This document shows positions 46,201 through 57,544 of a stretch of 64,000 bases of DNA, in pieces. A program made the translations under genes and the position numbers. Source of the stretch: Thozetella sp. PMI_491 (lineage: Eukaryota; Ascomycota; Sordariomycetes; Chaetosphaeriales; Chaetosphaeriaceae); contig MU270093.1 in the NCBI GenBank assembly GCA_021432635.1, positions 212,810-276,809 on the forward strand, read 5' to 3'. Each line of letters begins with the position of its first letter. Within the stretch, counting starts at the first letter, position 1. The notes beneath the pieces were generated by a model, which ran no database searches, was not told the origin of the DNA, and saw only the letters and a program-made list of their open reading frames with translations.

Positions 46201-49200
46201 GGCCGCGAATAGGCCGAGATCCAAGCCCAGCTAGCTAGCCAGCCAGGTGATTCGATATAATTACCTCGAAGACTTTCATTGGGAGCGCTGCGAGAGAGGG
46301 AGGCATCGAGGAATGGGCACAGCGAGGACGTCTTGGTGGCTAAGATGAAAGGTCGGTATGCGAATCGAGATGAATCTCAGCTGGGACTTTCACGACCGCG
46401 AAGCCCCAGAAGCCGGACATGTGGGGCCACTCGACGACTGTGAAAACTGGCCGGAGGACGGCGCTCCGCCATGCCATTCGCACGGGAAGAGGCTCACTCG
46501 TGCATCCGTCGGAGAATCCTTAGGCAGCGTAGGGAGCCACGTTGGACTAGACCCGAGCGACTGGGGTGAGATGGATCCTATCGTCGTCTCGTTGCCTCGG
46601 TGGCTCGTAGAAGAAGTTAAAAAGGGCTGCTTGATGGAATAGAGAGATGAAGGCATGGGCCGACGGCCGTCTTCCCATGCCGGCACGAGGGAGGTAGGTC
46701 GTCACGCAGCCTGCTGAAATCTCAATGGTGATGAGCCGAGACGGCCGGGGAAGAGGGACACGAAGTGGCGGCAGAGCCCGGCAGGCCTCCGAGGCCGCAT
46801 TTCGCGGCGCTCGCCGCTGCCGGGACCGAAATGAAAGACTTTGCAGCGTCGACGTGGATGTCAGGGAGGGCCCACAGAATTATTCTCGTGTGGAGAAATG
46901 TACGAATCAATCGGGAGGTGGAATGAGGGGGCAATCGCTCGTGTCTTGGTCTCCTCGTGTTCCCGGGTTCGAGATGGGTCTCGCCTGCACCGCCTCGGTG
47001 GCACCCTCAAAAAACTTGGCCCGCAGCAGAGCGCGTGCCTGTCTCGTATGAGCCGTCGCATGTCGGTTCGTCACTAGTATTTTTTTTTCCCTTCCCATCT
47101 CGCCCCCCCGCGACATTCTATTTTTGGCCGGCAATCCCACCGAGCCGGAACGCGTGCGATTCAGGCATTGATTCCAGCCAGAAGCATGACGAGTAAACCT
47201 GCTGTAGCTGTCGTTGGCAGTGTGCCGCAGTTACGGGAGGCCAGAAAAGTTAGTCAAAACCTCGTATGAGACCGTGCAGAAACAGGGGAGCTCACACGCT
47301 TACGAACGCGAGTCGGAGAAGGCGCAAATCTATAACTGTACTGTACTCCGTACATAGACGGTAACACGAGCCGTACTCCACTGCGGTGAAAACCGAGCCA
47401 AGAAGCCAAGACGAGAGGTCCCTCAAATTGAGTGCCGATGGAGGCGATCGACAGGGGTTAGGGTTAGCGCCATTACTGAGAATAAGGAAGGCTAGGCTAT
47501 GAGCAGCAGTGCCTCTCAACGCTCTACATGCTCTAGCGCTGAAGGGGATTCTGAGGCGAAAATCCTCATCTAACAGAGGGACATGGCAAAACCAATATGC
47601 ATGGAAAACGATGTCTAGTTTCTCTTCTTCTCCTCGCGGTGAGCCCGGTTGGAGGCGACACGCCCTGATACTTGCCTGCTGCGTATGCTACACAGCACAG
47701 CAGGCGTGGATCGGACACTGTCAGCCGCTAACCGGAGCAAGCCCTGGCTGGACGGTCGCAAAGGGAAAGGCAAGAGAAGGTCGTTCTGGAAGGCGACTCT
47801 GATGACCACTGCCGCCGCATAGCGCGAGGCTGCCTCACTTTGATCCCATGTCGCGTCGCCGGCTGCTTGTTTCTTCAAGATGGACCCTGGAGGGGTTGGC
47901 AGGTGTCGTCTTGTTTAGAGGGGGAGGCGGCAGTTGCAATTGGGCGGCCAGGCGCATGGTCGGCGTTTCAGATGCAGTGGAAAGGGAGGGCGATGCAAGC
48001 CCAAACTTTGACCACAGGAGCTGCGAGTCCACCTTATCCCATCCTATAAGGACCGGGAGCAGCTGGGCTCTGGCCCACTGATGTGCTTGTGGGCAGGAAG
48101 GCGATCGAGGCATTGGCCTGCCTTGCCGTTTGGTCCCTTGGTCTTTTCGTGCTCTCAGGGCCATGCCAGGCGTGACTTGCCAGGTAAGCCAGGTAAGCCA
48201 GGCAAAGCTGGGAACGTTCCACCGCTGTGCATCCCCTCGGATCTGCTAGGAATAGGGGAAGGGGGTCCAGAAGGGGAATTTGGGGAGGGGGCGCGGGCCA
48301 CAGGTGGATGACACAGTGCGAGGATCGTCAAAGCCAATCCCATTTTCCGGCACAAAGCCGCCAGTCTGTGGCTAAACGAGTCCTCTAAGTTGTTTAAAAA
48401 GCTCGGGTGGGCCGGCGGCGTGAAACGAAGAACGAAGACGAACTGGATTGCGTGTTGGACCCCCAAAGGTGTAGGAGTACATGCGTAGGCAAAAAGACAC
48501 ACCACAAAAAAAAAAAGAGCACAGTGAATAAAGAGATGCAGAGGGGGCAAAGGGGAAAAGGGGACCAAAAACGCCTCCCGCCTTGGGTGGTGTGGCATGT
48601 TCATGATGGGAGGGCTGTCGGGTGACGCCATCGCACTGGGCGACCCTGGAGGCGGTTGACATCAGAGACAACAAACTCGAAAAGACGTAGTCAAGTGGTA
48701 TGGCATACCCACCCTCCCCCCTCCCTCCCGTGGGGCCTGCTCATCTGCTATGGGAGGAGGCAATCCTAATGGTGGTATACAACGTAGCAGTTCCGAAGGC
48801 TCGTGATGGGCAAAAGAGAGACACTTCCAGCGCACAATGCAGCGCGCAGCCGGCCGGGTTGCGTGACCGGGCGAAGGCCAAAAAAAGCTGGGGGGAGGCG
48901 ACGAAGCTTGGCGTTCAGGGGTGGGTGAATGGAACTGACGTAGTGCGCCTGCAGTGCGAGGTGTCGATTCGCTCAGGCTGGCTTGGTTGGCCTGGTTGCC
49001 AGTCCAGTGCGAGAAGCCACTCGTCACTGCACTGGCCGCTCTGGCCCGCCCCACCACACCTCCCCCGGGGGCGAGCACAGGTCCCGACCATCCCTGCTCA
49101 GCCACCGGCGTGTCGTCCAACTTCTTAATGCTCTGAGTCTGGCTTCCTGCTCTTTTGTTGTGCCGAGAGCCCATTTTTCCCTCCCAGCACTTCTTTTGGA

Positions 49201-49618
49201 GGAATCATCATTGATTGCTACCGAGGGCAAACCAGCAGATTTTGTCCCCTCTCGACTCACCCCGATACATTCGTTGTGTGATCTGGTTTCCCGGGGCCGT
49301 GGTTCTTTTTTCTTTTTTGGCTCCTTGTCTCAGAGCCTTCACTCCAATACCCACCCCCGAGCCTAGCTCACTCAGCGCCGCAGCTTTTTTGGCATTCTTG
49401 TGTTTCTTGTTCGACCGGCCCAACTGCGCCGCTTCTGACGCACTTTGTTACCTGGCGAACACAAACACAACCACCAATCCGCCCAGCGTCCTCCTACCTA
49501 ATCCTCCGGTCACTACTCTCCAGAGCCTTCATAGACCTTCCTCCCCTCTCGACCTCTTCCCTCTACCGACCTCCCTCCTACCCCTATTTGCTCCGCCTCG
49601 GTGCCCGAGTCAGCACCT
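43237..49618. other. 6.4 kb head-to-head region, OPY2 / chs-1
   Basis: Shared upstream region of two divergent genes. The last 500 bp before chs-1 are strongly pyrimidine-rich, as expected for a fungal promoter or leader. Minor repeats include CAGGTAAGC in tandem at 48181-48198 and a short TTAGGG-like run at 47455-47467. No conserved coding frame is recognised; a 94-codon frame at 46358-46642 has ordinary codons but no known motif. Confidence 0.5.
48181..48204. repeat. 9-bp tandem repeat CAGGTAAGC
   Basis: Two exact copies plus a partial third (CAGGCAAAG) in noncoding DNA. Confidence 0.7.
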
Positions 49619-52534
49619 ATGGCCTACAACGGCGCCAGAGGCGATGGCTACGAGGGCCATCGCATGCAGGACCTCAATCCCAATATCCAGGTAAGAAGCC
49701 CTCCTAATACCCGTTCTCGGATACCTTCCGAGTGAGCTGGCCTCGGGTCCTGACCCCCAGACAACGCAGTACGAGCACGATGAGTCCCAGACCCATCTTC
49801 TCAACCAGAACCAGCACGTCTACGAGCAAGACCGCCTGGGCGCCGGCACGCCTCCGGTGCGTCCCGTCTCGGCCTACAGCTTGACAGAGTCCTATGCCCC
49901 CGGTGCGGGCACCACACGGCAAGGGATTCCAGTCACCCCGACTCCTCCTCCCCACCACGAGTACGGTGGTGCCGCCCCGGGTTACGGCGGTGCCGCACCC
50001 GGCTACGGCCACGGCGCGGATCCTTACCGCCAGGATGGTTTCCACCTGGAGAACGACCCGGCCTACCGCATGTCCAGCTACGACGACCAGGACGAGAGCT
50101 GGATCCGGCGCCAGAACCCCAACGCCGCGCCGTCGGGCGGCCTGAAGCGCTATGCCACTCGCAAGGTCAAGCTCGTACAGGGCTCCGTCCTCAGCATCGA
50201 CTACCCAGTCCCCAGCGCCATCCGGAACGCCGTCCAGCCGAAGTACCGTAACGAGGAGGGCGGCAGCGACGAGTTCTTCAAGATGCGCTACACGGCCGCC
50301 ACCTGTGACCCCAACGATTTCACCCTCAAGAACGGTTACGACCTTCGCCCTCGCATGTACAATCGGCATACGGAGCTGCTGATTGCCATCACCTACTACA
50401 ACGAAGACAAGGTTTTGCTCTCCCGCACCTTGCATGGCGTCATGCAGAACATCCGTGACATTGTCAACCTCAAGAAGTCGTCTTTCTGGAACAAGGGTGG
50501 TCCCGCCTGGCAGAAGATCGTTGTCTGCCTGGTGTTCGACGGTATCGAGAAGGCGGACAAGAACGTACTCGACGTGCTCGCCACAATCGGTGTCTACCAG
50601 GATGGTGTAGTCAAGAAGGACGTCGACGGAAAGGAGACAGTCGCGCACATCTTCGAGTACACCACCCAGCTGTCCGTCACCCCCGGCCAGCAGTTGATCC
50701 GCCCCAACGAGGACAACGAGAAGACGCTGCCCCCGGTGCAGTTCATCTTCTGTCTGAAGCAGAAGAACAGCAAGAAGATCAACTCCCATCGTTGGCTGTT
50801 TAACGCTTTCGGCCGCATCCTGAACCCGGAGGTCTGCATCCTGCTTGACGCTGGTACCAAGCCCAGCCCCCGGTCGCTCCTCGCGCTCTGGGAGGGCTTC
50901 TACAACGACAAGGACCTTGGTGGCGCCTGTGGTGAGATCCACGCCATGTTGGGCAAGGGCGGCAAGAAGCTGCTGAACCCGCTTGTCGCCGTCCAGAACT
51001 TCGAGTACAAGATCTCCAACATCTTGGACAAGCCGCTCGAGTCCGCCTTCGGCTACGTTAGTGTCTTGCCCGGTGCGTTCTCGGCCTACCGCTTCCGCGC
51101 CATCATGGGCCGCCCGCTTGAGCAGTACTTCCACGGCGACCACACCCTCTCTAAGATTCTGGGCAAGAAGGGCATTGAGGGCATGAACATCTTCAAGAAG
51201 AACATGTTCCTTGCCGAGGATCGTATCCTTTGCTTCGAGCTGGTCGCCAAGGCCGGCCAAAAGTGGCACTTGTCGTACATCAAGGCGGCCAAGGGCGAGA
51301 CCGATGTACCCGAGGGTGCGCCCGAGTTCATCAGCCAGCGCCGCCGCTGGCTCAACGGTTCGTTTGCTGCCAGTCTGTACTCGCTCATGCACTTCGGGCG
51401 CATGTACAAGAGTGGTCACAACATCATTCGCATGTTCTTCTTCCACGTGCAGCTCATCTACAACGTCCTCAACGTCATCTTTACCTGGTTCTCCCTCGCT
51501 TCGTACTGGCTCACCACCACCGTCATCATGGACCTCGTCGGCACCCCGGACAACACCACCGGCCACCACGGCTGGCCCTTCGGCGACACCGTGACGCCCA
51601 TCTTCAACGCCGTCCTAAAGTATCTCTATCTGGCATTCGTCATCCTGCAGTTCATTCTGGCGCTCGGAAACAGGCCTAAGGGATCTAAATACACGTACAT
51701 TACATCCTTTATCCTCTTCTCCATTATCCAGGCCTACATCATCATGCTCTCGGCCTACCTAGTCGTCCAGGCCTTCCAAAACCCCCTCTCGCAGCAGATC
51801 AACCTGGACAGCACCAAGGATGCGCTCAACAGCTTTTTCGGTGGCGACTCGGCGGCGGGCGTCATCCTCGTCGCCCTGGTCACCATTTACGGTCTCTACT
51901 TCCTCGCCTCGTTCATGTATCTCGACCCCTGGCACATGTTCCACTCGTACCCCTACTACATGCTGCTCATGTCGACCTACATCAACATCCTCATGGTGTA
52001 CGCCTTCAACAACTGGCACGACGTCTCGTGGGGTACCAAGGGTTCCGACAAGAACGAGGCGCTGCCTTCGGCTGCCGTCACCAAGGGCGAGAAGGACGAG
52101 GCCGTCGTCGAGGAGATCGACAAGCCGCAGGAGGACATTGACCAGCAGTTCGAGCAGACCGTCCGACGTGCCCTGGCCCCCTTCAAGGACGAGGAGAAGC
52201 CCGAGCCCAAGGACCTCGAGGACTCGTACAAGTCTTTCCGTACTATGCTGGTCGTTCTGTGGCTCTTCTCCAACTGTCTGCTTGCTGTCCTCATCACCAG
52301 CGAGAACTTTGACCACATCGGCATTGGCGTAAGTGTTGCCCCCCTCTTCGTGAATGCGCCTCACCCAAGAGAACCTCAAGCTAACCCCCGCTCTAGGAAA
52401 GCGCGACTACCCGGACGGCCTGGTTCTTCAAGTTCCTGCTGTTCGCCACAGCCGCTCTCTCGCTCGTTCGTTTCATCGGCTTCCTCTGGTTCCTGGGCAG
52501 GACCGGCATCATGTGCTGCTTCGCCAGGCGTTAA
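49619..52534 (+). CDS. chs-1: Class III chitin synthase
   Basis: Membrane enzyme that polymerises chitin from UDP-N-acetylglucosamine at growing tips and septa. Exons are 49619-49690, 49761-52328 and 52397-52534; introns of 70 and 68 nt (gtaaga...ccag and gtaagt...ctag), both phase 0, give 925 aa. The N-terminus MAYNG and the block [20 protein letters not shown] match the Neurospora chs-1 (class III) pattern. It includes a YGGAAPG tandem repeat near 99-115 in a disordered region. Catalytic motifs are LLDAGTKP (Asp387), LAEDR (Asp511) and QRRRW (550-554), all intact. C-terminal membrane spans follow ([79 protein letters not shown]). Exon 3 supplies the final span, ending FARR. The strong C-ending codon bias implies high expression. 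Confidence 0.97.
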
Positions 52535-53603
52535 AGCGGCCGAGGCGTCGTGGCCGTCGGGGGGAGTGCGTGGCTTTTGGCATGTGGCATCTGGTTCGTC
52601 ATTTCGCACTGGCTGGGATAATCAAGGGACAGGTTGTGTTTGTTTGTCGCCAATATTGTATAAGGGTGTGAGGGTTGTTCCCCCCATCATCATCGTTTGA
52701 TACGGAGTGCAGCTCGGGTCAAGGCTGCAGCTGGCTTGGCTTTTGACGCAATAAGAAAAAACAAGGGGCATGGACCAAGGCGTTGTTGCCCTTTGGTGGG
52801 CTTAAATGATATTCTTGCGAGTCGCGCAGCCACTGGTTTATAGATCATTAATGAAAGGCATTATTGTACACACGATGCGCAGCGTCTTGGACCACCGAAC
52901 GCCTTGGACGCCTCAGTCCTGCGTGTGCTTGATAACTGAGGTAGCTGCTGCTGAGACACGATTAATGACCCATCACCTGCAGCCAGCCGGATCTGTCCTG
53001 CGGCAGGTGCCAGCCATCCTTCTGGAAACCCGAGGATCGTTCCTTCAAGATCTGATCAGGAGTGTAACGCCTCGAGCACCACAGCCAAGAACGAAGCCTG
53101 CTTCCATCGTTTGGAGAAAACACGGCCGTGGCATCCCCCCGTTTTGGATCTGGGCTGTTGCTATCCGGACTGTTGGTGTCGAGCAAGAGCGGGGCCGTGC
53201 TCACTGGCAGGTATAGCAATCCGTGGAAGGAAAATCAAAGTTCCGGCGGGCGGCCTGGCGCCCAGGCAATGGCGAGACATGGGGTGTGGCCCAGGCACCT
53301 CTGAGAACTTTCGTGAAGACGGTCTCCGTACAGCAAACAGTCAGTCATACTTGTGCTTTCTAGCGTCACTGGTTAGGAAAAAAAAAACCCCAGTGCGCGG
53401 CCCGGCGCGTTCCTTTTCTTTCTTTTTCTCCCATCCTCCTTGTTTCCCTCCTTCTTCGTACTAATCGCCCCTCGCCACGTTTCCTTGCTGGCTTATCGCT
53501 GCCCGGTTGCCCCTCTCCGGAAGCCTTGAAAGGTCGCGCCGCCCGCTCCCCCCATCTCCAGCCTGGTCAAGCCGACACGCGACCACCATAAACCGCCGTC
53601 AAG
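52535..53603. other. Intergenic region chs-1 / UBC12
   Basis: Holds the 3' UTR of chs-1 (AATAAGAAAA near 52750 may act in polyadenylation) and the UBC12 promoter with a T/C-rich tract near 53405-53460. No further gene recognised. Confidence 0.55.
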
Positions 53604-54338
53604 ATGATGAAACTATGGAGCATGGTAAGCCTGCCAGGTCGCGCTCGCCCTGTGACCCTCACGCTAACTATCCGCGCAGAAAAAGGACCAGCAGAGGGCC
53701 GAGAATGAAGGCGCTGCTGGCGGGAAGAAGAAGAAAATCACGGCGGCGCAGCTGCGAGTACAGAAAGGTACGCGCTGTCTTTGGCCGGTTGTACCGGGAC
53801 CGCTCCCTGGATCTGGCGACGCGTTCCCCCCGGCCGCACGCCCGGCCGGGGCTACCCAGACGATGATGGAAGGCTAACCTGTTCTTCCCCGCCAGACCTC
53901 TCGGAGCTCTCGCTCGGTAGCACTATGAAGACCGACTTCCCCGACCCTGACAACATCCTCTCGTTTATCCTCTACGTCGAGCCCGACGAGGGCATGTACC
54001 GGGGTGGCCAGTTTAGCTTCACCTTCAACATCCCGCCTAGCTTCCCCCACGAGCCGCCGAAGGTCTTGTGCCAGCAGAAGATCTACCACCCTAACATCGA
54101 CCTCGAAGGCAAGGTTTGCCTCAACATCCTCCGCGAGGACTGGAAGCCTGTGCTCAACCTCAACGCCGTCATCGTCGGTCTGCAGTTCCTCTTCCTCGAG
54201 CCGAACGCGAGCGACCCGCTCAACAAGGAGGCCGCCGAAGACTTGCGGAGCAATCGGGAAGGGTTTAAGCGCAACGTCCGCGCCGCCATGACGGGCGGTA
54301 CCATCAGGGGCCAGCAGTTCGAGAAGGTTCTCAAATAA
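53604..54338 (+). CDS. UBC12: NEDD8-conjugating enzyme E2 Ubc12
   Basis: E2 enzyme that transfers NEDD8/Rub1 to cullins and so activates SCF-type ubiquitin ligases. Exons are 53604-53624, 53680-53767 and 53896-54338; introns of 55 and 128 nt with GT...AG ends and compatible phases (0 and 1) give 183 aa, the normal length. The start MMKLWSMKKDQ is the Ubc12-specific N-terminal extension that docks on the NEDD8 E1. The UBC fold shows IPPSFPHEPPKV, the HPN motif (101-103), catalytic Cys111 in EGKVCLNILREDWKP, and FLEPNASDPLNKEAA. The Lys-rich stretch GGKKKKITAAQLRVQKD at exon 2 is also typical. Nothing is missing. Confidence 0.97.
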
Positions 54339-55486
54339 GCGACCGACGGCAAGGAGGAGAAGCCAGGGAAGTCTCTCCCGCGGAGGGTATATCGGAGGGA
54401 TGATGCTGGCCTACACGAAAACCTCGAGCGGCAGGGAGACGGGCCGGCTCACGCTGCAGCAGGCGCTACGAAATCATAGACGACCGTCTTAAGATGGATC
54501 ATAAGCGAGGATTCAGGCCCCGGGCCACGGGGAATAGATTGAGCATGTTGTACGGCGTTGATACATGATGATTTTTTTTCTAAACCTTTTGCCTTTTTGT
54601 TTGCTTTTTAGGGGGAGGGGAGCGATGGCCAGGGATTACGACTGAACTGACTTGGCAGCTTGGCTTGATTCGAATGCATCGATCTTAGGGGGAGAGCGGC
54701 TGTATACACGTGTGTTCTATCTCTCACCTTTGATACATATGATGTTGTTTCGTCCATGTCCAGTTTCTATATATACTCGGGACCCTCCTCTGGGCATCCT
54801 GGGGGGAAGGGGGGGAGCACCGGCCGAGCACCCGCCCTAGCCAGCCCGGCCAAGAGACCCGTTTTGGCTGTCTAGAGATTCTATGCCCTTCTTCCGGGGA
54901 TGTTGTTGGGATTCTGAGTGGCCGAGGTAATCCCTCACACTTGATTTGCCCAAAAGCTCAACCCTGGCTGGCCACCCCTCTTTTCTCGCAGTTACCCATG
55001 GCGTGCTTAGGCGATGTAAAGAGGGCGTCGATTCTTTTTTTCTTTTTTTTTTCCCCTTTCATTCTGGGCTGGTCGCTCGCTAAAAATCGTGCCTGCCAGT
55101 GCCGGACAGGAGGGGTGGGGGTCTGTTTTGATCCCTTCCTTGGTACTGGCAGGCAAGACCTTCGCAGGGAGAGCCAGCCTTGCCAGCAAAGCGAACCCCC
55201 CTACACCGCACCCCGCACCGGTACATGAAACTGCGAAGAGCTCTTGCTGCCCCAGCTCCCAAACGGAGCCAAGCAGAGGGTGCTGGGTCCACTAATTGCC
55301 CCACTAAGACACGAGTCATCCGAAGTCGGCTGGGCTAGCTCAGTAACCTAGGAAGAAAATTTCCAGGCCGCACATCGGTCACCTTCCCCCGAGAACTGTG
55401 CCGGTGAACCCTTAAAGCTTTCAATCCTGTAAACCCGACTTCCACCTCCTTCTTTCATCCCCAATCTCCACTCAATCGAGTTCATC
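54339..55486. other. Intergenic region UBC12 / ILV5
   Basis: Contains the UBC12 3' UTR, T-rich tracts near 54571-54610 and 55034-55055, and the promoter of the reductoisomerase gene with a TGACTC element. No additional gene recognised. Confidence 0.55.
55313..55318 (-). promoter_or_regulatory. Possible CPC1/GCN4-type element (TGACTC) upstream of ILV5
   Basis: GAGTCA on the + strand (TGACTC on the minus strand; ATGACTCG with flanks) lies about 170 bp before the reductoisomerase ATG. ILV genes are known targets of general amino acid control in fungi. One hexamer match can occur by chance, so position and target class are the only support. Confidence 0.4.
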
Positions 55487-57029
55487 ATGGCCTCCCGCAG
55501 CTTCTCCAAGGCTCTCCGCTCGCCATTGGCGCGCCAGCTCGCCTCGCCCGCCGTCCAGAGGCGCACCCTAGTGACCGCTCTCAACGGCGCCAGGGCGACG
55601 GCCGTCACTGCCTCCCGCGTCACCGCCCGCCCTGCCCAGCAGCAGGTTCGTGGTGTCAAGACCATGGACTTCGCCGGCTCGAAGGAGGAGGTCTACGGTG
55701 AGTTCCTTCAAGTGCAATTGATGCGGTTTTTGTCGACGAGCTTGTCGCTGATTCTCATCATCTGTCTCCAGAGCGTGCCGACTGGCCCAAGGAGAAGCTC
55801 CTGGTGAGTCACCTACTCCCCCACCCCAGAGCTCCGGAGCTCCTGCTCTGTGTCTCCATCACCCGTCCACAGTAACCCCTCGTCAGCTAACACTCCCCGT
55901 CACTAGGACTACTTCAAGAACGACACCCTCGCCCTCATTGGCTACGGCTCGCAGGGCCACGGCCAGGGCCTCAACCTCCGTGACAACGGCCTCAACGTCA
56001 TCATTGGCGTCCGGAAGGATGGCAAGTCGTGGAAGGATGCCCAGCAGGACGGCTGGGTTCCCGGCAAGAACCTCTTCGAGGTCGATGAGGCCATCTCCCG
56101 GGGTACCATCGTCATGAACCTGCTCTCCGACGCCGCCCAGAGCGAGACCTGGCCCGCCATTAAGCCCCAGCTGACCAAGGGCAAGGTATGTCTCGACGAT
56201 GGGCCTGCCCCTGCCCACCTCCCGGCTCCCTCCTCGGACGGCAAGCATGCTAACCTCTGCCTCAGACCCTCTACTTCTCGCACGGCTTCTCCCCCGTCTT
56301 CAAGGACCTGACCAAGGTCGAGGTCCCCACCGACATCGACGTCATCCTCGTCGCCCCCAAGGGCTCGGGCCGCACCGTCCGCTCGCTCTTCAAGGAGGGC
56401 CGTGGCATCAACTCGTCCTTCGCCGTCTACCAGGACGTCACCGGCAAGGCTGAGGAGAAGGCCGTCGCCCTTGGCGTCGCTGTCGGCAGTGGTTACCTCT
56501 ACAAGACCACCTTCGAGAAGGAGGTCTACTCGGACCTCTACGGTGAGCGTGGCTGCCTCATGGGCGGTATCCACGGCATGTTCCTCGCCCAGTACGAGGT
56601 CCTCCGTGAGCGCGGCCACAGCCCCAGCGAGGCTTTCAACGAGACTGTTGAGGAGGCCACCCAGAGCCTGTACCCTCTCATTGGCGCCAACGGCATGGAC
56701 TGGATGTTCGATGCCTGCTCCACTACTGCCCGCCGTGGTGCCATTGACTGGACCCCCAAGTTCAAGGACGCTCTGAAGCCTGTCTTCAACTCTCTCTACG
56801 ACTCGGTCAAGGACGGCAGCGAGACCAAGCGCTCGCTCGAGTACAACAGCCAGAAGGACTACCGTGAGAAGTACGAGGCCGAGCTTGACGAGATCCGCAA
56901 CCTCGAGATCTGGAGGGCCGGCAAGTCCGTCCGGTATGTTTCCCCCAGTCCCACCCAGTATGACTACTAGAGAACCTTGCCCCGGCTAACCACCTCAACA
57001 GTGCCCTTCGCCCGGAGAACCAGAAGTAA
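55487..57029 (+). CDS. ILV5: Ketol-acid reductoisomerase, mitochondrial
   Basis: Second common enzyme of isoleucine/valine synthesis: it isomerises and reduces acetolactate or acetohydroxybutyrate with NADPH. Five exons: 55487-55697, 55772-55803, 55907-56185, 56266-56933 and 57002-57029; all introns have GT...AG ends and consistent phases, giving 405 aa. The first 55-60 residues are Arg/Ser/Ala-rich without acidic residues, a mitochondrial presequence (MASRSFSKALRSPLARQ). The Rossmann motif is LALIGYGSQGHGQGLNLRDNG, followed by the family blocks GVRKDGKSWKDA, FSHGFSPVFKD, GRTVRSLFKEG and GERGCLMGGIHGMFLAQYE with metal-binding acidic residues. The end SVRALRPENQK needs the final 28-nt exon. 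The gene is ILV5 in yeast and ilv-2 in Neurospora. Strong codon bias implies abundant expression. Confidence 0.98.
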
Positions 57030-57544
57030 GCGTTTCCATCGCTTCGAGCTGCCATTGGAGCCCAGCCTCAACATGATATCCTGCTCCATTGGCGTGTCTG
57101 TAAGGGAACAGTAGAAGAGTGGCGGCTTGGCCTCTTTGGAGGGGATGCTGTCGGCCTACTAGATTGGCGTGCCTGGGGAATGGAAAATGAAAAAGGGTCT
57201 GCCTGGGGTGGGCTGCGTTTCGAGACAAAACTTTGTTCTTTCTTTTTTAGTCACGTCATCTCTGGGGTGAAGAGTGTTTTGATAGTGAACCTGACCGGAG
57301 TTATAATCCCATGACGTTTCACTAACCATGGATCCCGAACCGAACCGTGATGGTGCATAGCCTAGCCAAGGGACGGGCCCTAACAGGTATTATGCCTGCG
57401 GGCCCGGCGACTCTGCATCTCTGCACTACCGGCAACGTCCCAAGGACAGGACCTAGCAGGCATATTCGCTACTAATGTGTGTTGCAGCGCGGCAAAGAAC
57501 TCTTTCGAGTTTACGCTGCCGGGTATCAGACCTGTCTCTATCGT
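57030..57544. other. Intergenic region between convergent ILV5 and PLP-enzyme genes
   Basis: About 515 bp holding two facing 3' UTRs. Nothing else recognised. Confidence 0.6.

Noticed and set aside
47455-47467. TTAGGG-like run suggesting interstitial telomere repeat
   Set aside because: Only about two units are present, which is expected by chance.
49704-51569. 621-codon open frame on the minus strand opposite chs-1
   Set aside because: It is the antisense shadow of a gene with very strong C-ending codon bias; the translation is Val/Leu/Asp/Glu-rich repetitive and matches nothing, while the sense strand is an intact chitin synthase.
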